64,000 bases of DNA from Microbacterium schleiferi (GTDB taxonomy: Bacteria; Actinomycetota; Actinomycetes; Actinomycetales; Microbacteriaceae), in NCBI RefSeq assembly GCF_020781975.1, contig NZ_JAJGNI010000002.1:1-64000 (forward strand), written 5' to 3'. Made by a program: the position numbers and the translations under genes. The number at the start of each line of letters is the position of its first letter. The stretch's first letter is position 1. Under the pieces are notes generated by a model. The model did no database searches. It saw nothing but the letters and a program-made list of their open reading frames with translations, and had not been told where the DNA came from. This document shows positions 20,961 to 29,414 of the stretch, one piece after another.

Positions 20961-23900
20961 TCAGGAGGCGATGCGACGCCGGACCAGGATTCCGGCGCCG
21001 ACAAGGATCGCCACGAGCGCGAGAGCACCGGCGATGCCGAGCGGGAGCCCGTCGGCACCTGTCTGCGCCATCACGCCGTCGCTGATCACTGCCTGCCCGG
21101 CAGCCCCCTCGACGGTGACCGTCGCCCATCCGATCACGCCGCTGCTGTTCTGGACGACGAGTGTGTGGGTGCCGGCCGGCACGGACGCCGGGACGGTGGC
21201 CGTCACGGTTCCGCCCGCAACCTTCGTCCATCCCGAGATCAGGGTGGGCGTGGAGTGGAGCCACACCTGGACCCACTCTCCGTCATGACCCGGCACCGAG
21301 ATGGTGATCGGGTCGCCGACACGGAGCGTTCCCGACGGAGCGATGGCGCCTTCGAGCGATGGGTCGAGGTCTGCGACGCCCACGGGAACCGTGTTCTCGG
21401 TCGGCCTGCCGTCACTGTCGCCGCCGCCGGAGCCATTGCCATCACCCGAGCCACCGTCGCCGGGGTTGTCGCCACCGCCCGAGCCACCGTCACCGGGGTT
21501 GTCGCCACCGCCGTGGCCCGAGGCAGCGAGCACCGTAAGGGTGCGGACCTCGGAATCAGCTGCGGCACCGAACGGGTCGACCGAAGACGCGTACCAGCCG
21601 TACTCGCCGGGTGCGGCATCCCACGTCACCGAGGTCGTCGCGCCACTCTCAACGTCACTCACCGCGCCGATCTCGTGCGATGTCAGGATGTCGACCCGAA
21701 CGCCGTCGGTGCGCAGCACCTTCTGAGCTGGCTGGATGCCGAGAGCGGCATACGGCATCGTGAACTCCTGGTGCTCGGGATCGAGCGAGGGGTCATCGGC
21801 GTCGTAGTCGTCGAGCGAGGGCGAGTACGTGCGCGCGATGATCTGCTGGTTCTCGTTGTCGAAGTGGAGGAGGCGGAGGTAGCCGAGACCGCCCTCAGGC
21901 AGGCCCTGGTAGTCGAACAGGATCTGGTAAACCTGGCGGTCGTCGGTCCCGTCACCGTCGTCGTCGAAGCCGTCGATGCGGGTGTACGCATCGTGGTAGT
22001 GACCCGAGAACACCATCCGCACGTTGGGGTTCGTGGCGATGACCTCGTCATAGATCTGCTGCGGTATCGGCCCGAGACCTCCCGTGGTCAGCATGTACTC
22101 GTGCAGGTTCAGCACCACGATCCGCTCGGGGTACTGGGCGAGAACCTCGTTCATCCACGCGATCTCGTCATCCCCGGGACCCCAGCCCATGTAGAGCATC
22201 AGAAAGTCGATGCCGCCGGCGGTGATGAGGTCGTAGTGGCCGCGGTTGTTCTTGTAGTCGCCGCCCCACCAGGGGTTTGCCTGGTAGCGGTCAGCCCCGA
22301 AGTAGGTGCCGTAGTTGGTGTAGTCGACTTCCTTGTGGCCGACGTCGTGGTTGCCCGCCAGCACGCCGTAGGGCAGACCCGCAGCGTCGAGCTTCCGGTA
22401 CTCGGGGTCGGCATAGTCCCACTGCCACAGCTGGTCGTAGTCATCGACGATGTCCCCGGTGTGGAACAGGTACTGCAGGTTGAGGTCTGACCGCACGTCC
22501 AACAGATAGTCGTGGATCGCTGTCTGGTGCTGGTGGAACTCCTCGTTGTAGTACTGCGTGTCTGACTCGACAGCGAGCGTGAAGTCGTACTGCGAGCGCG
22601 GCGTGTCATCGGCATTCCGCGGCTCGACCGCGCTCTCGCGCGACGAGAGGTTCTCGCCCGCGAACCCTTCGGAGTGCTGCACGAGCAGTCGCACAGTCCC
22701 CTCGACGGCGTAGTCGGCGACGGGCAGGACAGCGTCCAGACTCACCGTCGTGACGTCGTCCGCCGTGACAAGACGATCGACCTCATCCCACGCGCCGTCG
22801 ACGCCGAGCGCATAGAGCAGCAGCTTGGCGTCGGCGTTGGCCGAGCCCTCCCAGTGCACCCGGACGCGGGCGTCATCCCCGGCGTCGGCGGGAACCGTCG
22901 CGTCGAACAGGTGGTACGGGAACGCGGTGTCGGATGCCTCGACGAGTGTCTCGCCGTCGAACGTGCCGAGCTGGGCTGCTTCGTCGGCGGTGAGGTTCCG
23001 CGCACCGGAGCGGTCGGTCGTGTCGGCGGTGCCGACGGTGCCGGTCGCCGCCGTGACACCATCGCCCACGCTCAGCGCGTGCCCTTCGGCGAAGGTCACG
23101 TCAAGGAGGTCGCCGGTGGGGTCGACAGCACGGGCCTGCAGCGTCACGGAGCCCTGCTCGAGGCTCGCGCCGTCGGCCGGCGACACCAGCGTGACGGCGG
23201 GGTGTTCGACGGGAGTGCGGAAGGCGATGACCCGTTCAGTGACGTTGCCGGCGGCATCCGTCGCGGTGATCACGACCTCGTGGTCGCCCTCGGCAAGTGT
23301 CAGCGACGAGGTCTCGTAGGGCAGCGCAATCACGCGGCCGTCGAGGGTCGTCTCCAGCGAGACGAGACCGGAGCCGATGTCGCTAGCCTGCGCATCGATC
23401 GTGAACGTGCCCTGGTAGAGCTTGTCCGCCTCGAGATCGGTCGTGACGTCAGGCAGCGTGTTGTCGACACGAACCTGCGCGGCGACCTCGGTACCACCAT
23501 CGGATGCCGATACGAGGTGCTCACCGTCGGTCACCGCGGTGGTGTCCCAGGCGTAACTGACGGCCGTGGCGGCGTCGGCCGGGATGGTGAACGTCGCGTC
23601 GTAGTAGTCGTACTTGCCGGCGCTGTCGCCCATCGCGAGCACGGCTGTCGGATCGTCGTAACCGGCCGGCGTCAGTGTGCGCCCGTCGGGCAGGATGAGC
23701 CGCAGCCCCTTGATGGAGAAGTCATCATTGTTCTCGTCGAGGTTGATCTCGGGCGCGGCCTTGGTGCCGGCCCACACGCTGACGGTCACGCTCTGGCCCG
23801 CGGTGACGTAGCCGAGCGGAACCGCGGCGGAGATCGTGTCCCACCCCGAGTAGATCCCGTCGTCGAAGATGTGCAGGACGTCGTCACCGACCTTCACGCC

Positions 23901-26204
23901 GTTGCGGAAGAAGGTGTCGACACCGCTCGCCTCGAACGCGAACACCGGTGCCGCCTCCAGCTGAGGCGTCGCCGCGACAGGGGCACCGTCGATGCTGAGC
24001 TCGACCTCGGCGGGGTAGGTGTCGCCGCCCGCGATCAGTCCCACCTCACCGCGTACCCACTGCTCGTCGGTGACGTTCAGGCGCACGGGCGACGTGTCGA
24101 CCCCGGCAAGGGCCACGCGAACCGGGCCCACGACCGACTCGTTTGTTCCGTCGCTGGCAACGACGATGTATTCGAACCAGCGCTTGCCGGTGAGGTCGGC
24201 AGCGGCGATCGGCAGGACGTAGCCGTCGGCCCCGTCCGAGACGATCTCGTGGCGGATCGGCTGTGCGTCAAGGTTGCTGCGCACGGCGATCGAGAGAGTC
24301 TTGACCTGGATGTCGTCAGTGGCCCGGACGGCAATCTCGAAGTCGATGCCGGGGGCGATCTCGGCTGCCGTCTGGTCGGCGATCTCGGGAGCCGTGGTGT
24401 CAGCCGGCACGATCATCAGTCCGTCGTCGACCTGCTCGGGGGCGATGGCCCCGGGCGTCGCGCCGGAGGTCCCGAGCTTGGTCTGCAGAGTCAGGTCGTC
24501 GTGGTTGACGGCGTACTGGATCGGCTGGTCGGCGGTCGTATCGTCGATGCCACCAAGGTTGTAGTACGCGCGGTTGACGGTGAATCCGGTGTTCGTGGTG
24601 ATCTCGAGCCCTCGAGCGGAGGAGTTCGACATCCCGCCCGAGCGGATCTCGAACAGGCTCTCATCGGCGATGAGTGAGCTTCCGAAGTGGGCGTTGAAGT
24701 CGGCTGCCGTGAGCGCGTCGTTGGCGCCGTTCTTGATCCAGAAGACGATCGTGCCGCCCGCGGGGATGACCGCGTCACGAACGGTCGCCGGCCACAGCGC
24801 CGTCGATGAGTTGGTGAGGTCGGCCAGCGGGTAGAGGTATTTCAGGGTGTAGTCCGAGAAGTCGACCGGGGCGCTCGTGGCGTTGTAGACCTCGACGAAC
24901 TCGTACGCATCGGACCCGCCGACATTCGCCGTGTCTGGCGCGACCTCGGTGATCTGCAGCGGCGCCGTCACGAGATCGGCATCGGGTTGCGGAGCGAACG
25001 GTGCCGGGACGAGCGTGTCTGCCGGAATGACACCGGGCGTTGGCGCCGCCGTCGCCTCGAGCACAGCCATCATCGTTTCGGTCAGGCGGGCCGGCAAACG
25101 GTAGTTCACGCTCGTGCCGCTCCCCACCTCTCCGGCCGCGTACCAGGCTTCGGTGATGACGGTCTCGCCCGAGACCAGACGGATGCCGCGACCCCCGCCG
25201 TTCGCAAACCCCGACTGGCCCGTGATCGGGATGACGGTGAGCTCAGCGTCAGCGTTGTAGAACGCACGGAAGTCGTCGGCGGTGTAACCGTCGGTGTTCG
25301 GCGAGTACTGGAGCCACAGCAGCGCCGCCTCACCGGCGGGGATGACACTTCCCGCGGGGAAGGCGAGAGCCTTGGAGCTCGACACGTAGTCGTAGACGAC
25401 AGTCGTGTTGGTGGCAGTGAGGTCGATGTCGTGATCGGTGGTGTTGTAGACCTCGACGTACTCCCAGCGATCGGTGCCCTCGTTGTCGGGTGCGAACTCG
25501 GTCACGATCAGGTCGCGGGGGGCGATCTCGACGACGGGCTCGGGCTCCTCGGCCACGAGCGCCTCGGGAACGACGACGCCCGGGCTGGGCTCTGCAAGGG
25601 TCGACAGGACCGCCGCAGAGGTCCCGGATGCCGCAACCTGGAAGTGCACGCTCAGGTCGGTGCCGGCACCACCGACGGGGACGAAGGCGCGCGAGACCTC
25701 GGCATCCGCGACGCTCAGCCGAACTCCGCGACCGCCCCCATTTGCCATCCCGGACTGGCCGGTGACGCGGACGACGTCGTAGTCGGTCTGGGGCTGGGTC
25801 GCGGCGAAGTGGGAGCGGAAGTCGTCGACGGTCTTGGCGAAGCTGTCGACGGTCGAGGTGGTGTAGCTCAGCCAGAGCACGAGCGTCTCGCCCGCGTCGA
25901 TGACGGTTCCGGGCTCGACGGTCAGCGGCACGTCCGAGGACCTGTCGTCGCTGTCTGCGTAGATGTACGACAGTCCGACACTGTCGGCATCCAGGTCGAC
26001 CGCTTCGGTGCCCAAGTTGTGGACCTCGATGAACTCGAAATCGTCATAGCCCACGTTGTCGGGAGCGATCTCGGTGATCAGGAGGTGCGGTGTCTCCGAC
26101 GCCGCTGCGGCCGGTGCGGCAACCACCAGGGGTGTGGCCAGAATCGCGGTTGCGGTGAGGAGAGAGAACGGACGGAACAGGCGCGCAGGCGTGGAGAGAG
26201 ACAT
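20961..26204 (-). CDS. Large surface protein: lamin-tail domains, Ig-like modules and a metallophosphatase
   Basis: 1747 residues from the ATG at 26204 (a TTG one codon earlier also fits). A signal peptide of about 36 residues is followed by three lamin-tail domains at about 40-215, 233-400 and 415-595; each has LLITEIAPD or similar, YxFVEVHN and a GGRGI turn. Ig/cadherin-like modules follow, then a calcineurin-like phosphoesterase at about 1205-1430 with AVESDTQYY, HTGDIVDD, LAGNHDVG and FSGHYHDA. A Gly/Asp/Asn linker near 1560 precedes one more beta domain. The end MAQTG, a hydrophobic helix and RRRIAS resembles a LAXTG sortase-E signal. It probably cleaves a phosphoester at the cell surface. 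Confidence 0.9.
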   Translation of the reverse strand: MSLSTPARLFRPFSLLTATAILATPLVVAAPAAAASETPHLLITEIAPDNVGYDDFEFIEVHNLGTEAVDLDADSVGLSYIYADSDDRSSDVPLTVEPGTVIDAGETLVLWLSYTTSTVDSFAKTVDDFRSHFAATQPQTDYDVVRVTGQSGMANGGGRGVRLSVADAEVSRAFVPVGGAGTDLSVHFQVAASGTSAAVLSTLAEPSPGVVVPEALVAEEPEPVVEIAPRDLIVTEFAPDNEGTDRWEYVEVYNTTDHDIDLTATNTTVVYDYVSSSKALAFPAGSVIPAGEAALLWLQYSPNTDGYTADDFRAFYNADAELTVIPITGQSGFANGGGRGIRLVSGETVITEAWYAAGEVGSGTSVNYRLPARLTETMMAVLEATAAPTPGVIPADTLVPAPFAPQPDADLVTAPLQITEVAPDTANVGGSDAYEFVEVYNATSAPVDFSDYTLKYLYPLADLTNSSTALWPATVRDAVIPAGGTIVFWIKNGANDALTAADFNAHFGSSLIADESLFEIRSGGMSNSSARGLEITTNTGFTVNRAYYNLGGIDDTTADQPIQYAVNHDDLTLQTKLGTSGATPGAIAPEQVDDGLMIVPADTTAPEIADQTAAEIAPGIDFEIAVRATDDIQVKTLSIAVRSNLDAQPIRHEIVSDGADGYVLPIAAADLTGKRWFEYIVVASDGTNESVVGPVRVALAGVDTSPVRLNVTDEQWVRGEVGLIAGGDTYPAEVELSIDGAPVAATPQLEAAPVFAFEASGVDTFFRNGVKVGDDVLHIFDDGIYSGWDTISAAVPLGYVTAGQSVTVSVWAGTKAAPEINLDENNDDFSIKGLRLILPDGRTLTPAGYDDPTAVLAMGDSAGKYDYYDATFTIPADAATAVSYAWDTTAVTDGEHLVSASDGGTEVAAQVRVDNTLPDVTTDLEADKLYQGTFTIDAQASDIGSGLVSLETTLDGRVIALPYETSSLTLAEGDHEVVITATDAAGNVTERVIAFRTPVEHPAVTLVSPADGASLEQGSVTLQARAVDPTGDLLDVTFAEGHALSVGDGVTAATGTVGTADTTDRSGARNLTADEAAQLGTFDGETLVEASDTAFPYHLFDATVPADAGDDARVRVHWEGSANADAKLLLYALGVDGAWDEVDRLVTADDVTTVSLDAVLPVADYAVEGTVRLLVQHSEGFAGENLSSRESAVEPRNADDTPRSQYDFTLAVESDTQYYNEEFHQHQTAIHDYLLDVRSDLNLQYLFHTGDIVDDYDQLWQWDYADPEYRKLDAAGLPYGVLAGNHDVGHKEVDYTNYGTYFGADRYQANPWWGGDYKNNRGHYDLITAGGIDFLMLYMGWGPGDDEIAWMNEVLAQYPERIVVLNLHEYMLTTGGLGPIPQQIYDEVIATNPNVRMVFSGHYHDAYTRIDGFDDDGDGTDDRQVYQILFDYQGLPEGGLGYLRLLHFDNENQQIIARTYSPSLDDYDADDPSLDPEHQEFTMPYAALGIQPAQKVLRTDGVRVDILTSHEIGAVSDVESGATTSVTWDAAPGEYGWYASSVDPFGAAADSEVRTLTVLAASGHGGGDNPGDGGSGGGDNPGDGGSGDGNGSGGGDSDGRPTENTVPVGVADLDPSLEGAIAPSGTLRVGDPITISVPGHDGEWVQVWLHSTPTLISGWTKVAGGTVTATVPASVPAGTHTLVVQNSSGVIGWATVTVEGAAGQAVISDGVMAQTGADGLPLGIAGALALVAILVGAGILVRRRIAS

Positions 26205-26352
26205 CAACAGCTTTCGTCTGGAGCAAACCCTGCGAACCTACGAGGCCGATGTGGCCACTGGCGACGCCGAGGTGAACACACCGTGACAGGCGGATGAGCA
26301 CTCGGTGCCCCCGCGATTCGCTCCCCGACCGGCGCCGTCTCCAGCCGCCGGG

Positions 26353-26859
26353 TCAGTCGCGCAGCGCGGCGAATCTCTCGTCGTAGACGGGCCGCAGCTG
26401 GGCGAATCGCGCGTCCCACGCGGCGTCGTCGACGAGGACGGCATCGGGCGCTGCCAGCCCCTGCGCCAAGAGCTCGAGATAGGTCTGCCACCCGGCCCCG
26501 TAGAGGATTGACTGGATGCCGTGATGCGAAAGCGTCAGGCGGGTTCCCGCGGCGTCGGGTGCGAGGCTCACCGTGAGCTCGGTGGGGTCCTCACCCACGG
26601 CGTGCCAGGTGGTGGTGAAGCTCTGCGGCGGCGTGCAGGCCGTGACGACTCCTCGGCACCATACCTCGCCGTCTGATCCGAGCACCTCCCACGCACCGCC
26701 CTCGCGCAGATCGCCGCGGTAGGTCGCCATCCACCGCGACAGCCGCTCGGCGGTCGTGACTGCCGACCACAGGTCGTCGATGTCGGTCGCATAGACCTCG
26801 GAGTACTCGAGGTGGTACCGGTCGCCGTCGCGCGTGATCCGTGGAGCGCCGAGGGTCAT
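26353..26859 (-). CDS. SRPBCC/AHSA1-like protein
   Basis: 168 residues of the START-like fold: YHLEYSEVYATDIDDLWSAV at the start, ERLSRWMATYRGDLREGG, then CRGVVTACTPPQSFTTTWHA and GTRLTLSHHGI, the order seen in AHSA1-type proteins. No catalytic residues are predictable; these proteins bind hydrophobic ligands or act as stress factors. Its start overlaps the stop of the ArsR-type gene by four bases (ATGA), a pairing seen often, so the regulator probably controls it. Confidence 0.88.
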   Translation of the reverse strand: MTLGAPRITRDGDRYHLEYSEVYATDIDDLWSAVTTAERLSRWMATYRGDLREGGAWEVLGSDGEVWCRGVVTACTPPQSFTTTWHAVGEDPTELTVSLAPDAAGTRLTLSHHGIQSILYGAGWQTYLELLAQGLAAPDAVLVDDAAWDARFAQLRPVYDERFAALRD

Positions 26860-27257
26860 GATGCCTCCTGGTCGGGAGTGATGGGAATGCCGGATGCCGC
26901 TGACAGGCGAGGCTCGGCAGCGGCCTCGCCGCGTCGCCGCGCCGACCTGCCGCGCGCGATCTCGGTGTGCAGGGCGTCGAGACGTTGGGAAAGGGGTGCG
27001 CGCAGCCGGTCGAGGTACGTCGCAGCAGCGTCGAGGCCGTCGGCGCGAAGGTGATAGATCCGTCGGGTGCCGTCGATCTCGGCATCCGCGAAGCCGTTCT
27101 CACGCAGCAGCCGCAGGTGCCGCGAGATGGCGGGCTGGCTGATGGCGAACTCGCCGCCGACCAGGTCAACGAGCACACCTGCGGGCTGCGGGCCGTGGGA
27201 GAGCACCTCGAGCAGTCGGCGCCGAACCGGATCGCCGAGGATGTCGAGGGCGTGCAT
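26856..27257 (-). CDS. ArsR-type winged-helix regulator
   Basis: 133 residues. The fold is clear: ILGDPVRRRLLEVLSHGPQP, FAISQPAISRHLRLLRENGF (recognition helix) and the wing EIDGTRRIYHLRADG. No Cys metal cluster is seen, so it is not a metal sensor of the classical kind. The C-terminal 30 residues are Arg/Ala-rich. It is coupled to the SRPBCC gene, and a TATAT-type inverted repeat just upstream is a candidate operator. Confidence 0.93.
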   Translation of the reverse strand: MHALDILGDPVRRRLLEVLSHGPQPAGVLVDLVGGEFAISQPAISRHLRLLRENGFADAEIDGTRRIYHLRADGLDAAATYLDRLRAPLSQRLDALHTEIARGRSARRRGEAAAEPRLSAASGIPITPDQEAS

Positions 27258-27265
27258 GAGATCTT

Positions 27266-27287
27266 TATATCAGTCTCACGTTATATA
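27266..27287. promoter_or_regulatory. Candidate operator of the ArsR-type gene
   Basis: TATATCA at 27266-27272 and TTATATA at 27281-27287 form an AT-rich inverted repeat with one mismatch in very GC-rich surroundings, nine bases ahead of the gene. Likely a promoter and autoregulatory site. Confidence 0.5.
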
Positions 27288-27338
27288 GTCGAGGGGCAAG
27301 GAGACAGTCGGCAGCAAACGTCGGATCGATCGACGTCT

Positions 27339-27386
27339 GTCGGATCCCTCCGCCCACAGCATCCGACCGAGGCGGCGGTATCCGAC
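27339..27386. terminator. Inverted repeat downstream of glmS
   Basis: Arms 27339-27354 (GTCGGATCCCTCCGCC) and 27371-27386 pair at 14 of 16 positions, with a further ATCCGACCGA copy in the loop. It lies just past the glmS stop, so a factor-independent terminator or RNA-stabilising stem is likely. Confidence 0.5.
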
Positions 27387-27404
27387 CGAAGCAGCCCCCG
27401 GGGA

Positions 27405-29258
27405 TTATTCGACCGTGACGGACTTCGCGAGGTTGCGCGGCTGGTCGACGTCGAGCCCCTTGGCCGTGGCAAGGCCCATCGCGAAGATGTGCAGCGGCAC
27501 GACGGCAAGCAGCGGCTCGAACAGCGGGTCTGCCAGCGGGATGCGCAGCACCTCGTCGGCGTAGGGCAGCACGGCAGCATCCCCCTCTTCGGCGACCGCG
27601 ATGATGCGGGCACCGCGAGCGCGGATCTCCTGGATGTTGGAGACCACCTTCGAGTGCAGCAGCGGTGAGTGCCGCGGCGAGGGCACGATCACGAAGACCG
27701 GCTGCCCCGGCTCGATGAGGGCGATGGGACCGTGCTTGAGCTCGCCGGCCGCGAAGCCTTCGGCGTGGATGTAGGAGATCTCCTTGAGCTTGAGAGCCCC
27801 TTCGAGCGCGATCGGATAGCCCACGTGGCGACCGAGGAAAAGCACCGACTGGGTGTCGCCCATCCAGTGCGCGAACTGCTCGATGTGCCCCTGCTCACTC
27901 TCGAGGACCCGCGCGATCTTCTCGGGCACGGCCTCGAGCTCGAGCACCTGCTGGCGGATGTCGGTGTCGCTGAGTGTTCCGCGCACGTGCGAGATGTGCA
28001 GCGCGAGCAGGTAGAGCGCCGTGATCTGCGCGACGAAGGCCTTGGTCGAGGCGACAGCGACCTCGGGTCCCGCATGGGTGTAGACGATCGCGTCCGACTC
28101 ACGCGGGATCGTCGCCCCCTGCGTGTTGCAGATCGAGAGTGTCCTGGCGCCGCGCTCGCGCGCGTACTTGACCGCCATGAGGGTGTCCATCGTCTCGCCG
28201 GACTGGCTGATCGAGACGACGAGAGTGTCAGCCCCGATCACGGGGTCGCGGTAGCGGAACTCATGAGCCAGCTCGACATCGGCGGGCACCCGCGCCCACT
28301 GCTCGATCGCGTACTTGCCGACCATGCCCGCGTAGGCCGCGGTGCCACAGGCCACCACGATCACGCGATTGATTCCGGCGAACAGGTCGTCGAGGCCGTC
28401 GAGTTCGGGGATCGACACGACGCCGTCACGGATGCGTCCCCGCACCGTGTTCGCGACAGCCTCGGGCTCCTCCGACACCTCCTTGGCCATGAACGATGAC
28501 CATCCACCCTTGTCGGCGGCTGCGGCATCCCACAGCACCTCGAACGGCTCGACGCCGACCGGGTTGCCGTCGAAGTCCGTCACCTCGACGCCGTCGGGGG
28601 TGATGGCGACGATCTCGTCCTGACCGATCGCGAGAGCCTGACGGGTGTGCTCGACGAAGGCGGCGACGTCGGATGCGAGGAAGTTCTCGCCCTCGCCGAG
28701 TCCGATCACCAGCGGCGAGTTGCGGCGCGCACCGACGACAAGCCCCGGGTTGTCGCGGTGCATCGCGAGGAGCGTGAAGGCGCCGTCGAGGCGGCGGACG
28801 ACCGACCGGAACGCCGCGACGAGGTCGCCGCCGTGCGCGCGATACTCGCGCCCCAGCAGCACCGCCGCCACCTCGGTGTCGGTCTCGCTGCGAAACTCGT
28901 AACCCTCTTCGCGCAACTCGTTCTTGATCGCGGCGAAGTTCTCGATGATGCCGTTGTGGATCAGCGCGAGCTTGTCGTCGTCTGCAAGGTGCGGGTGGGC
29001 GTTGGCATCCGTGGGGCCACCGTGGGTCGCCCAGCGCGTGTGCCCGATGCCCGTCGTGCCCGCGGGGAGCGGATGCTCGGAGAGGTCATCGCGCAAGACA
29101 CCGAGCTTGCCCGCCCGCTTGCGCATACCCAGGTGGCCGTCGCCGTCGATGACGGCAATGCCCGCCGAGTCGTAGCCGCGGTACTCCAGGCGCGACAGTC
29201 CAGCAATGAGGATGGGCTGACTCTCACGCGGCCCGACATATCCGACGATTCCGCACAT
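27405..29258 (-). CDS. glmS: Glutamine-fructose-6-phosphate aminotransferase (isomerizing)
   Basis: Makes glucosamine-6-phosphate, the first step to UDP-GlcNAc. 617 residues from the ATG at 29258, so that the mature N-terminus is the catalytic Cys of CGIVGYVGPRES (Ntn amidotransferase). The amidotransferase half carries YRGYDSAG, HTRWATHG and the GIIEN loop. Two SIS isomerase domains follow (SQSGETMDTLMAV, STKAFVAQ, ELKHGPIALIE) and the end is DQPRNLAKSVTVE. An in-frame ATG nine bases upstream would give MCGMCGIVG; that start would bury the catalytic Cys, so it is not chosen. A still longer open frame upstream runs through tandem repeats. Confidence 0.95.
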   Translation of the reverse strand: MCGIVGYVGPRESQPILIAGLSRLEYRGYDSAGIAVIDGDGHLGMRKRAGKLGVLRDDLSEHPLPAGTTGIGHTRWATHGGPTDANAHPHLADDDKLALIHNGIIENFAAIKNELREEGYEFRSETDTEVAAVLLGREYRAHGGDLVAAFRSVVRRLDGAFTLLAMHRDNPGLVVGARRNSPLVIGLGEGENFLASDVAAFVEHTRQALAIGQDEIVAITPDGVEVTDFDGNPVGVEPFEVLWDAAAADKGGWSSFMAKEVSEEPEAVANTVRGRIRDGVVSIPELDGLDDLFAGINRVIVVACGTAAYAGMVGKYAIEQWARVPADVELAHEFRYRDPVIGADTLVVSISQSGETMDTLMAVKYARERGARTLSICNTQGATIPRESDAIVYTHAGPEVAVASTKAFVAQITALYLLALHISHVRGTLSDTDIRQQVLELEAVPEKIARVLESEQGHIEQFAHWMGDTQSVLFLGRHVGYPIALEGALKLKEISYIHAEGFAAGELKHGPIALIEPGQPVFVIVPSPRHSPLLHSKVVSNIQEIRARGARIIAVAEEGDAAVLPYADEVLRIPLADPLFEPLLAVVPLHIFAMGLATAKGLDVDQPRNLAKSVTVE

Positions 29259-29313
29259 TCCACACATGTTACGGGTCGCGGATGCGCTCATCCTGCACCG
29301 CCGCCGGGAATAC

Positions 29314-29414
29314 GCGACAGCACTACCCGCGGGACGCCCCGAGCGTCGCGACAGCACTACCCGCGGGACGCCCCAGCGTCGCGACAGCACTACCCGCGGG
29401 ACGCCCCGAGCGTC
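29314..29414. repeat. Three tandem copies of a 34-bp unit
   Basis: Copies begin at 29314, 29348 and 29381; the middle one is one base shorter (33). Each holds the core GCGACAGCACTACCCGCGGG. The array spans the gap between glmS and the lipase-like gene, and the last codons of that gene are read from the third copy. Confidence 0.9.

Noticed and set aside
22674-24677. Plus-strand frame of 667 codons opposite the lamin-tail protein
   Set aside because: Same antisense effect; no domain, biased composition, while the minus strand encodes recognisable Ig-like modules.
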